A stretch of DNA of 64,000 nucleotides, from NCBI GenBank assembly GCA_946902985.2, contig OX336389.2:173982704-174046703 (forward strand). The letters are read 5' to 3'. The DNA comes from Meconema thalassinum (lineage: Eukaryota > Arthropoda > Insecta > Orthoptera > Tettigoniidae). Positions within the stretch are counted from its first letter, which is position 1, and the number at the start of each line of letters is the position of its first letter. Below, one piece after another: positions 22,565 to 32,367 of this stretch. The translations under genes and the position numbers were made by a program. A model generated the notes under the pieces. That model did not search any database, was not told the DNA's origin, and saw only the letters and a list, made by a program, of their open reading frames with translations.

Positions 22565-23345
22565 CAGGGTCTTTATATTTGCTTGGCAAGGACATTCTCG
22601 CTCACGCGCTCCGCCAGTGACGGCTCAGTTTCCGGCTGCCGGGCGCGCCTACGTACGGCAGAATACCGTGCTTAAAATCAGTATCATGCATTTTTACTCA
22701 CCATGTTTACACTAGATGCTGAAAATGTTCCCCATCCACTGCCAAACATAATCGGCATCTCCTTACGAAGTTTCCGCTTATTCCAGTCAATTCAGCTTCA
22801 GTAAGGAAATAGGCCTAACGACATTTACGTCTATTTTTATTGTTTACTGAACCTGTATGTTTGAATCTCTTAGCCAGTTGTTTTATTGTCCATTTAAAAA
22901 AATGGGTCTCCCTAGAAATTTCACTCGAAACTTTTGTCTTGTTCCAGCGCACGATTTCCTACACTTTATGTACGTATTGTGCAGAAGTAAGGAATATTTC
23001 ACATCAGGCATTACAGCACTATACACAATCACAAACAACTGGCTAAGAGATTCAAACGTACAGGTTCAGTAAACGATAAAAATAGACGTAAAGAACGTCA
23101 TTTCCTTACTGAAGCTAAATTAACCGGAGTAACCAGAAACTTCATAAAGAGATGCCGATTATGTTTGGCAGCAGATGGGGAACATTTTCAACATCTATTG
23201 TAAACATGGCGAGTGAAAATGCATGATACTGATTTTAAGCATGGTATTCTGCCATACATACGTGCGCCTGGCAGGCGGAAACTGAGCCGTCACTGGCGGA
23301 GCGCATGAGCGAGAATGTCCTTGCCAAGCAAATATAAAGATCCTG
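22565..23345. mobile_element. Fold-back mariner derivative, ~310-bp inverted arms
   Basis: The termini CAGGGTCTTTATATTTGC and reverse complement are flanked by TA (22563-22564 and 23346-23347). Arms of about 310 bp (22565-22882 and 23030-23345) match with few differences around a ~150-bp spacer. Each arm encodes, pointing outward, the mariner C-terminus RRCRLCLA-V/A-DGEHFQHL (with KRC in the right arm). Each also has the N-terminal linker (RFKRTGSVN, then LTEAKL) fused directly to it. So a deleted mariner was duplicated head to head and is now near-palindromic. Confidence 0.9.
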
Positions 23346-23823
23346 TATATGTCCCAAGAATTTGATTGGTTCCTGTATCAAAGCACATATTATGACATCT
23401 TTGAAAACAATACACATGTGTTCTACAATATCTATACTGGTAATGTGTGCTTGTTATTTCAGTCAACAATGTATAAAAGAATATTCATTCCTTTCTTTAA
23501 TGCGCACCTTTTGCACATTGTTGGAGTGCTTCCTTTAGAAATGTGTATCCCAGCTATTCTGTTCTGTGTTTTAATTAAAACTATTATTTTGCAACTAATA
23601 GGCATAAACATAACTACTGCAGTTACAATTTTGAAACAAAAATCACATTTACTAGTTGTAACTGTGTTTTTGAATTTTGGTACACTGGTGTCCCTGTATG
23701 CGTTAAAGGTAATGAATTACATTTCTCATAGCAATATGTATTCTTGGTTATTCTTTGGCTCGATACTTGATATGTTGGAAGTGTTGTAGGGATACTTGTC
23801 TCTTATCATTTTGTAGACCTTTG

Positions 23824-24252
23824 ATGAGAAGGTATCGTGTGATCGAACCCCTGGAGGAAGAGTTTCTGCAGTATCTCGATGCCTGGAACAGTGATGATGA
23901 AGATAACTTTGTTCTGGACGAGGAAGATAGGGCTTCCCTCAACGAAGACGTGAATAATGGGAATACTAGCATTATCATTGATGAACGTCAGAGTTTTGCC
24001 AGAAGCCTGATTTGCCGATTATCAGGCAGGAAAAGATTGTGTCACAATTGTGTGACCTCGCAGAAGAAGAGAAGTATGTCAACTGCAGCAGTCGCTCCTG
24101 AACATAAGATGACGAAATTGGATAACAGAAAATGATGTGTTGAATGTGCTAAAATTTGTGTGGAGAACAGAACAAACAATGTTTGTGAGACATGTAATGT
24201 TCATTTGTGTTTCACATAACAAAGAAACTGCTTTCTTAAGTTCCACACTGCC
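23824..24252 (+). pseudogene. piggyBac transposase, acidic N-terminus fused to C-terminal Cys-rich domain
   Basis: ATG at 23824 begins MRRYRVIEPLEEEFLQYLDA, followed by an acidic stretch (NSDDEDNFVLDEEDRASL) typical of piggyBac N-termini. The frame reaches RKRLCHNCVTSQKKRS and, after a one-base shift near 24135, CVECAKICVENRTNN, VCETCNVHLCFT and FLKFHT. The spacing CxxC ... CxxC ... HLC ... FHT is the piggyBac C-terminal zinc-binding domain that contacts terminal DNA. The DDD catalytic core between them is absent. No function expected beyond possible DNA binding. Confidence 0.75.
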
Positions 24253-24254
24253 TA

Positions 24255-24345
24255 ATGTAAAATTCCTCGACCCAGCCAGGAATCTAATCCGAGACCTTTG
24301 TGTGTCTAGCCCATCACACCTAGCCACCGAGTTGGACGTGTACTT
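24255..24345 (-). repeat. SINE head relic
   Basis: On the minus strand TGGCTAGGTGTGATGGG resembles an A box and GGATTAGATTCC a B box, at tRNA-like spacing. The body beyond is not clearly assignable and no target duplication was found. Confidence 0.4.
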
Positions 24346-24565
24346 ATGATTTGTGATAGACAAAAGAAAGAAACTCTACTCTTAAATTTACTAGCACCTA
24401 ATATTAAGATATGAACAATTTTCCCTTGTTGCATTGTGGGACAAATTTGTCCCAAATTTGAAAAAGCGACAACTCCATTCTATTGAAATATATAAATCTG
24501 TCTTATATGTAGAACATAGAGCCATGTACCAGTAGATGAATATTTTTATGGTGGTTCTACACAAA

Positions 24566-26624
24566 CATTCACTTTCATTCTTCTTCTTCTTCTTCTTCTT
24601 CTAGGGGCCGATAACCTAGATGTTAGGCCCCTTAAAACAACAATTACCATCATCATCATCATCTTCTTCTTCAGCGTTTTTCCCGCCTGGTGGCAGGGTC
24701 CGCTACATGGATTCGATGTCTCCATTTAGTTCTGTCCTGGGCCATGTCAGGGTGGAGATTGACGCTCTTCAGATCTTTGTGAAGGGTATCGGCCCATCGC
24801 TGTTTTGGTCGTCCTTTTGGTCTATTACCGGCGACTTCCAACATGTAACCCGTCTTTGCTATAGTGTCAGCCCCTGACCTCAGCACATGTCCAAACCATC
24901 TTAAACGACTCTCGCGCATTTTTTCGGGAATCGGTGCAATGCCAAATCTCTCCCTGATGCATTCATTGGGGATGCGATCCAGTTTAGTAACACCACCTGT
25001 CCACCGCAGCATCCTGGTCTCCACGACTCCCAGTCGACGCTCCATCTCAGTCGTAGTAGGCCAACATTCGCTACCATACAGTGCGACAGGTCGGATGACA
25101 GTACGATAGATTTTAGATTTGAGGTGATCTTTCATCCTCCTGTCGCAAGTGACGCCAGTTGTTGTTCGCCATTTCATCCAAGTTGTGGATATCCTTGCAT
25201 TGACCTCTTCGACAAGTCGACCATCAGCAGCGATCGTGGAGCCAAGATACTTGAATCTCGTTACTCGCCGTAGATCCTCGCCGTCTACCTGAATGGTTCC
25301 GATTGCTTGTGTGTCAGATGTCATATATTCGGTTTTCTTCTTATTGAGGCGCAGGCCGTATAGCGCCAGCCGATTGTTCCATTGCTGGGTTTGACGTTGC
25401 AGATCAACCTGAGTCTCAGAGGCCAACACGACATCGTCTGCATATAGGCGCGTCCATGGCATAGGATGGTGCAGGTCTGCTGTTACAGTGTCCATTACTA
25501 GAATGACCAAAAGCGGTGACAGCACTGAACCCTGGTGAACACCGACGGTGATGGAAAAGTCGTGGGAGGCTCCTGCGGCAGCCTGAACATAGCTCCGTGG
25601 ATCCACGTAAAGCAACTGAACCCAGTTGACAAGATATTCCGGTATGCCATGCTCTCGCAGTGCTAGCCATATAAGGTCATGAGGTATACGATCAAAGGCC
25701 TTCTCAAGGTCCAGGAAAGCAAGATTAATCGGCTTGTTCTTCTCCCGATGCTTTTCAATCAAGAGCCGTGCAGCGTGGATTGCATCGGTTGTGCCGCAAT
25801 TCTTCACAAATCCAGCTTGGTTTTTTGAAAGCTCGACAATCTTAGGTATCCTGTTATCAAGAACATGTTCGAATATCTTCATCGCATGGCATAAAAGTCG
25901 GATCGGCCGGTAATCAGCACATTCAGCTGGACTCCCCTTCTTCTTGAAAATGGGTACCGTGATACTCCGCTGCCAATCCCTCGGTGTTTGACCCTCTTTA
26001 ATGATCTGCTGAAATAGGCGTGTTAACCATCCTGCCGCATCCCACTGTTGAGAATTCCAGAGTTCTGCTGGGAGATCGTCTGGGCCAGAAGCTTTCCCCG
26101 GTTTCATTTCTTTCAAAGAAGCCTTGTCTTCTTCGACATCAATGTCTCTGACAGGTCCTTCCACAACAGCATGGACTGGGATTGGTGGATGGGGAAATTC
26201 CTCAGTTGAGATCTTCTCGTAGTAGCTCCGCCAGCGTTCTCTTGCCTTCGTCCAGTCGACCAATAAGTTTCCCATTTCATCATTAATACCATAGAAGCGC
26301 TGAATGTCCTGTGTTTTGAGATGCCTCACTTTGGTGAGTCGATATAATTCCCGCTCAACCCCGCGCGGGTCAAGTTTTGCGTAAAGATCTGCATAATGCA
26401 CATTTTTTGTTGTGGCAATGATCTTCTTTGCATCACTACAGGATAACTAGTAGGCAGCCCAGCGAAACGGTGCCTTGTCGGCAAAAAACTAATGGTAAAG
26501 CTGCTTCTTCTTTCTTACTGCATCTCGGACCTCATCACTCCAGAGCCATGTTTCATTGTCAATTTTCCGCCATCCTGGTTTGGTTTTTCCAATAACAGTA
26601 CATGCAGTATCATTCACTTTCATT
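24566..26624 (-). mobile_element. RTE-like LINE (RTE-C), 5'-truncated, 14-bp target duplication
   Basis: The body is 24580-26610. CATTCACTTTCATT is duplicated at 24566-24579 and 26611-26624. On the minus strand the 3' tail reads GATGATGATGATGG, then a hairpin module (24603-24645) and an AGAAGAAG microsatellite. The 5' end is cut off inside the region between endonuclease and RT, as expected for abortive reverse transcription. It is the least damaged LINE of the window. Confidence 0.95.
24671..26610 (-). pseudogene. RTE-C reverse transcriptase, one continuous frame with two stops
   Basis: The 576-codon frame 26401-24671 is open. It extends in the same frame to 26610 with two TAG codons (26489-26491 and 26447-26449). 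The 5' part has NETWLWSDEVRDAVRKKKQL, the endonuclease-RT connector. RT landmarks are KASGPDDLPAELW, ITVPIFKKKGSPAECADYRP, motif A LAFLDLEKAFDRIPHDLIWL, motif B GVHQGSVLSPLL and catalytic RLYADDVVLAS. The C-terminus has VALYGSECWPTT, SRLRWFGHVLRSGADTI and RPKGRPKQRW. The endonuclease is missing because of 5' truncation. The polymerase catalytic residues are all present. Confidence 0.93.
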
Positions 26625-26845
26625 GCTTGATTTAAATACAGGAAATGAAAACTAAATTTTAAAATTTCACACAGCCACCATCTTGAGCTTATCAAAACAA
26701 TTGAATTAAATTAGATGCCCATATATTGAGCCTTGTATAAATATTTACTGTGCCATATTTCACTGCACTCAGATGATTAAATCATAAAAAAAAGTCCATT
26801 TGAATATTTGAAATTTAATTGGCCACCATTTTGATTTTGTGCTTA

Positions 26846-28264
26846 TCAGCCAGTTGATGATGATCTGGGTGATAGCGAAAATGATAATGAAATGGAAACC
26901 AGAACAAAATTATCTGAGACAGAAAATACGTACAAAAAGGAACTCAGATGGAAACAACTCACAATATGGTCTTACAAAAGGGAATTTAGAACGAAAAGAC
27001 CCAAAAAACGTAGGCTAGATTCAAAATACGTACAAAATGCAATGCAGCGTCAAAATTCTTACAAAATGCATTTGAAATTCAAAATACTTACAAAATGCAA
27101 ATTAGATCGAAAATACGTACAAAATGCAATTGAGGTTCAAAATACTTACAAAATGCAATTGAAATTGAAAATACACAATGCAATTCAGATTGAAATAGGC
27201 TCTATCCCAGTTCCAATCCAAATTATTCACAAAGTGCAATTGAAATTCAAAATACTTACAAAATGCAATTGAAATTGAAAATGCTTACAAAATGCATGGT
27301 AGATTCAAACGACTCATGTGGATTGACAATACTTACAAAAAGCAATTTAGATTGAAAATACTTGACAAAATGTAATTTAGATTCAAAATACCCACAAAAT
27401 GCAATTGAGAATCAAAATATGTGCAAAATGCCCGCCAAACAAAATGCAATTTAGATTCAAAATTCGTGCGAAATGCGGTTTTGGTTGAAAATACTTACAA
27501 AATGCAATTGAAATTCAAAATACTCACAAAGGTCCGTCCGCCATATTGAAAGACTTACTAAAAAGCAATTTAGATTGTCAATCTTTACAAAATGCAATTG
27601 AGGTTGAAAACAATCGCGAGATGCAATTTAGATCGAAAAAACATACAAAAAGCAACGTAGATTAAAAATGCCTAAAAAAATCGCTAGAAGGGAATTTAGA
27701 TACACGGTGAACCAAGTAACAAAAACAGTGCGGGAATCTTAAAGAGAAAAGTAAATATAATGAAAAGAGGAGAGGAGAGGGGAGAGAGGAGAAGGTCCGC
27801 CCCCAAAATAAGGGACAAAAGGGGAAAACGGACCCAGCTCAGGAATCCCTCGGGGTCGCCAACTCCCGAACTCACCAGCCGTGAGCCCCTGAGGGTGTAG
27901 CATTATCTACGGTGCACCAGAAGTGGTGGGGCTACATACACCCTGCCTCCTTAAGGGCCGTGAGCACAAGGCAGGAGGTAAAAGGAAAAGAAAAAGAAGG
28001 CTGACCCCTCACAGAAGGAGGGTATCAGGAAAGATGAGACAAGGGCCAATTAAGGTGGGAAAGTGAAAGACTCCCTAGGCCTCGGATAACCTAATACCGT
28101 CGGGGTCAGAAGAGAACAAGAGTTGACCAAGGGAGGTCGACAGGAAAGAAGACGGAGAGGAGCCCGGCATAAGTAAGTGGAAGCAATGCCGGACTCAGCT
28201 GGGGTCTCGTGGTCGCCAACCCACGCCCCACTAGATGTGAGCCCCTGGGGGGTCAGCCAGTTGA
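26846..28264 (+). mobile_element. Retroposed minisatellite-bearing element, copy 1, 12-bp target duplication
   Basis: The body is 26858-28252. TCAGCCAGTTGA is duplicated at 26846-26857 and 28253-28264. It consists of a short 5' lead (GGAAACCAGAAC), about 750 bp of degenerate ~28-bp units around AAAATACTTACAAAATGCAA, an A/G-rich stretch, and a GC-richer 3' part ending CCACTAGATGTGAGCCCCTG. The same order recurs in copy 2 (36787-38083). It lacks the ~50-bp hairpin module that begins copy 2, so it is 5'-truncated. The 126-codon frame at 26892-27272 is just repeat translation. No coding potential; presumably mobilised in trans by a LINE. Confidence 0.9.
26930..27690. repeat. Degenerate ~28-bp minisatellite inside the retroposed element
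   Basis: Units alternate TTAGATTGAAAATACTTAC and AAAATGCAA with many substitutions and a few inserted stretches (for example near 27180-27230 and 27425-27445). The same minisatellite lies in copy 2 at 36950-37700. The parallel order of its irregular units shows it was copied as part of the element and did not expand independently. Confidence 0.9.
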
Positions 28265-29169
28265 AAGTGACATAGGTGAACTTATTCCATTAACCTCTGT
28301 CGTCAAACAACATTTCAGGTTGATAGCAGTAATAGTTTCGGAGATATTGAATGCCGGTGAACTATTTTGTGTGGCCGCCATTTTAGATGGGTGACCCTTA
28401 TTACAATTTGAAAGGCACGGTCAAGGTTAGACAAGGTAGTAGTAAGTCCTTATCAAGTTTCAATGAAATCGTCGCAGCTGTTTAGATTTTATTAGGGATA
28501 CACACAAACACGGACAAAAGGTGATCTTGCAAGTCTATAGGATGCAAATATCCTAAAAATGTGGCAGAAAACCCTCAATTCTTTAATAATTGACCTACTT
28601 CCTAATAGTTATAAGCCAATAATTTGGTGTAGACAAACATCAGGGGGTGGGGAGAGGGCTAGAAAAATATCAGTATCACCAATAATTTTATTGAGGGGAT
28701 GCTATGTCTACCTACTTGAAACAAATTGTCACCAATTACTACTACCCTTTGAGCTATACAGCAACATTTATTCCGGAGCTTATGCATTTAATTAATGAAC
28801 AGGTAAAAGCATAATACATTACGAATATGTGAATGTGATAGTTTGTGATTGTTAAAAGCCAAAGGCCATTAAAGAACTGGTATTTCTGGTCAATGGATAA
28901 ATAAATAAATAAATAAATTAATTAAGAAATCCATTTCAATTACAGCAATACAATGCTGCCATTCTTTGCATTTGTTTGTATAGAATGAAATGTTGATTAT
29001 TTTTATTTAGAAAATAATAAGCTAATTTTGCAAAACAACCACATGCGTTGCTTATCTTTTAACAGTGTAAGTATTGCATTTCAGTAAACCTTAGAGCCAC
29101 TTCTTTAGATCATAACAGTAAGAACAAACTAAGCACCCCAGACAAAATATTAGTCATTCCCTCAAGAAC
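28265..29169. other. Intergenic with ATAA microsatellite (28893-28922)
   Basis: AT-rich. Only the ATAAATAA tract is notable. A segment around 28370-28470 (GTGTGGCCGCCATTTTAGAT) resembles short stretches near 26820 and 55610 that also read GCCACCATTTTGATTTT-like, suggesting an old dispersed repeat. Confidence 0.4.
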
Positions 29170-29418
29170 AAACCTAACACCTCCTCAGGCCAGGATTTGG
29201 TGAGGAAGTAACTACACATAGTGTTGCAAGTATGCCACAAGAAAGTGAATCCACTTGATAGTCAGGTGATCTTGTAATTTCAGGGAAGCACAGGGAAGCA
29301 GATGTCCGCATTTCACCTGCTGCTCCAAATAAGTCCCACACATTTTTGTTGGGGTTCAAACCATGGGACTGTGCAGGCCAGACCAGGTAAGACAGAGTGC
29401 CTGAATGTTCCCTAAACT

Positions 29419-31873
29419 ATGCGCACTAGGGTGGAACGAAAAAATATTATTTTCAATTTCAATAAGTAATAGTGATAAAAAGTTGCCTTTTGCTATTATT
29501 AAATCAATTGTAATGTTTGAACACGATTGGAGTAGGGTAAGAGGTGCCGCAAAGGGTTAGAAATGATGATTTTTTTAGTGAAATTTACGAAATTTCAGTA
29601 CATTTGGATCGGCAAAGAATATTGTTGTATTTATCAATTTCTGCTTAAAAATGGCAGTTTTAGGTGACCAAGATGCACTAACAGAACTGGGGTTTCAGAC
29701 AGGGTTGCAGAAGCCATAGCAAGTGACGTTCTTAAAGATGTAGGAATGATTTCTGAGGAGAATAAAACTTAACGTCATTGACAGGATGAAAATTCGAAGA
29801 GCTAGAGCCAGGAATCGAAAAAAGAAAAGCAGTTGCAACCAGTGTCAACAATCTAGTTGGAGAGAACAAAGGGTTGTTTTTTAATGGTAGAAAGGATAAG
29901 ACAATTGTAAAAGAGAAAAAAGGGAACAAATTTTACAGAAAGACTGTCATTGAAGAACACGTTTCGTTAGTTGAAGAGCCTGGTTCTATTTTTCTGGCGC
30001 ACGTTGCTCCTGCCTCCGGTACAGGTAAAGGCATCAAAGATAGTATTATTGAGTATTTCAATAGTAACTGTGATTTGAACTTGAACAGTGTAACTGCAAT
30101 TGGATGTGATGGCACTGCTACAAACACTGGAGCTTATAATGGTGTAATCACTCTATTAGAAAAGAACATTCATAAGTCTTTGCAGTGGCTAATATGTTTA
30201 TTTCATTGCTATGAGTTGCCGTTGTGCCACCTGTTTTGTGCAATGGACGGAAATACAAAAGGACCTAATGAGTTCGGGGGAGTATTAGGCAAACCACCTG
30301 AAAAATGTTATGAGCTTCCAGTAGTTACGTACTCACCGATTAAGGACAACCTTCCAGACCTCGAAATGAAACAAGATCTAAGTACCGATCAAAAGTATTT
30401 ACTTGAAATGTGTGAATCAATCTCAAATGGAATCTGCCTCCCTGATCTAGCCACGAAGAAACCAGGAAAGTTGGCACATTCACGATGGCTGACGTTGGCC
30501 AGTCGCATTCTCCGGTTGTATGTTGGAACAGAGAACCCTTCAGAAACCTGGAAACCTTAACAGAGTATGTAGTTAAGGTGTATGCTCCCATCTGGTTTTA
30601 CATTAAGCTGAAGCCTTTTTGTGTAAATGGAGCCAAACACTTATGAAGACCGATTTCGTTTTCACGTTACCTTTGCAACGAACATCTCAAAGTGTTGTTG
30701 TTTCCTATGGCTAGCCCGGATTCCAATCCATCAGCTCAAAGTAATCGAACCGGTTATTCAAAGAAATGGCTACTACGCTCACCCTGAAAACATGCTTGTC
30801 TGTATGTTAAGTGATGAGAGAAAACACATAAGAGTGTTAGGCTTCCGACGACTTTTAAAGGCAAGGTCAGAACAGAACAATGAGGTACGGAAGTTTGTGA
30901 GACCTAACTAAACTTCAAAGTTGAAGATTACATCGACATGATCAATTGGGCTGATGTAACAATCACGGAACCACCGATGACAAAGCACGTAAATGATGAG
31001 GACTTAGCCAAGTACATAAGTGAAGCAAGTGAAGATGGCCTGATGCAGTCTATTGATTTTCCACATTTTCTCTGTTATACACAAGCAGTGGAAAGAGTAA
31101 TCAAGCTTGTGACAGAATCATCACACTGTGTTTGTGGTCTAGAAGAAAGAAATGGATTTGTCAAAGCCAGAATTGCTTCACACTAAGATGATGCCAAAAT
31201 TTGAAACAAAGAAACACTTTACCTAAAATGTATTTGAGAACATTGAACATTGAATATTGATTTAGCTTTGTTATAATGTTTTATTTCTCTATTATTTGTA
31301 TTTTATGAATAAACGTGTGTTCTTATCTCAATGGTTATGACTTTATTGCTTAGGTTAAGTACTTTTTCTACTCTCTGATTTGGTTCAATATTTTCACTGT
31401 ATTATAAAAATGAAAGGAGACATTCTAAGTACCTTAAATAAGTTTTAGTCAAAGAAAAATCATTACATTATCATATCTACCCCTATCTTACTATGACAAA
31501 GCCAAAAAAGTACATTTTTTAAGAAAAACCTTTATTTATTCATGTTTTAATACCTACTAAGTGGGCCTATAAAATGATGGACAACAAATTTTAATTTTTT
31601 GCACTATTTTAGGCGTAGTTTTAATGCAATTGAAATAATAAACATATAAAAACATCAATAAAATAAAATAAAATATAAAATTCTAGAAAATTTTAAATTT
31701 AAAGACAAAAAATTATGTTCAAGGCTTTTGCGGCACCTCAAGATGTGGTTCTATCACAATAAAACTTTGTAGAATAACTTCTCACATAAAAAGACAAATT
31801 TAAATCACTATTAGAATGGGTAATACAGAAAACTATTTTTTGCCCTATACCAACGTTCCACCCTAATGCGCAC
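29419..31873 (+). mobile_element. hAT-like DNA transposon, nearly complete, 8-bp target duplication
   Basis: The body is 29427-31865. ATGCGCAC is duplicated at 29419-29426 and 31866-31873. Terminal inverted repeats TAGGGTGGAACG are perfect over 12 bp. An 8-bp duplication and the RNase H-like transposase with CxxH and RW motifs support placement with hAT, though the termini do not begin with the usual CA. It interrupts a Tc1 fossil. Subterminal regions carry GGTGCCGCAAAGGG and, inverted, TTTTGCGGCACC. Confidence 0.9.
29670..31186 (+). pseudogene. hAT-like transposase, three frames
   Basis: Early pieces include SEENKT and DRMKIRRARARNRKKK (basic). The main frame 29874-30560 has HVAPASGTGKGIKDSIIEYF, TAIGCDGTATNTGAYNGVI (an acidic residue of the RNase H fold), SLQWLICLFHCYELPLCHLF (CxxH motif), KCYELPVVTYSPI, LSTDQKYLLEMCESISNG and KLAHSRWLTLASRILRLYV (RW motif). 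After a frameshift near 30555 come VVKVYAPIWFYIKLKPFC, VIQRNGYYAHPENMLVCMLS, HIRVLGFRRLLKARSEQN, then 30938-31186 with YTQAVERVIKLVTESSHCVC and ERNGFVKARI. The family is widespread in arthropods. Only a few breaks separate this from a full protein, so it is fairly young. Confidence 0.85.
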
Positions 31874-32160
31874 TCATGTTGAGACTATCAGCATAGCAGT
31901 TGTCATCCTGGAAGATGAAGGAGTCCACAGAACACTCAGCATAAATGGCAAAACCTGGTCACCGAGAATGTCCACATACACATGCCGGTTCATGTTCATA
32001 GATACCTGAATGTTAGCTCTCGCCGTGAAAGTCTATGAAACAAAATCTGAATGGGTGGATCCAAGTCATGGTCCATAAAATACTCACCTTCCCCTTGAAC
32101 CACACCCTCCACATGCTGGGGTGAATTGCTTCAGTGGACCACCAGTGCTTTCTATGCCTT

Positions 32161-32367
32161 GTTGAGTATAGAACCAAAAATCTGAGAGTTGTATTGATGG
32201 CAGATATGCAGGCAAGAAAACAGGTAAGATGTTCTGATGTGATGTGACCAACTTGTCGACACCAGCAAATCACCTTCAGGATGATGGTTTTTAGTTTTTT
32301 TGTTGTTTGTTTTCATCCTTGACAAGGTGTATAATTATTAAGTTTTGTCTCATTTTAATTTTTGTCT
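32161..32367 (+). repeat. Left arm of a ~207-bp inverted duplication
   Basis: This segment, from GTTGAGTATAGAACCAAAAA to ATTTTAATTTTTGTCT, recurs in reverse complement at 34703-34912. The only difference noticed is a 3-bp GTT indel in the GTT-repeat part. The arms lie 2335 bp apart and enclose the host exon. They overlap the 5' side of the Tc1 fossil on this side only. Confidence 0.92.

Larger units (their letters stand above)
22542..24470 (+). mobile_element. Internally deleted piggyBac element carrying a fold-back mariner
   Basis: The left end is TTAA (22538-22541) followed by CCTCTTGACGCATATGGGAC. The fold-back mariner at 22565-23345 sits in the middle of what would otherwise be the palindrome GGGACATATATGTCCC. 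A similar palindrome GGGACAAATTTGTCCC lies at 24441-24456 on the far side of the transposase remnant, suggesting it belongs to the right end, but the outer right terminus and second TTAA were not found. The transposase remnant is 23824-24252. Confidence 0.7.
29170..32280 (-). pseudogene. Tc1-like transposase, minus strand, split by an hAT-like element
   Basis: Reading down from 32280 and skipping the insertion at 29427-31865: MNRHVYVDILGDQVLPFM, then FIFQDDNCYADSLNMS (second catalytic Asp region), and beyond the insertion NIQALCLTWSGLHSP, LNPNKNVWDLFGA and a decayed C-terminus. The blocks VLPFM, FxQDDN, LNPxxNVWD are standard in Tc1-type DDE transposases. Frame changes and stops make it inactive. 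Coding sequence joins across ATGCGCAC when the insertion is removed. Confidence 0.8.

Noticed and set aside
23349..23789. 146-codon hydrophobic frame
   Set aside because: AT-rich sequence just inside the piggyBac end; hydrophobicity follows from T-richness, and no family or splice context supports it.
26892..27272. 126-codon Lys/Asn-rich frame
   Set aside because: Translation of the minisatellite; the equivalent in copy 2 is broken differently.
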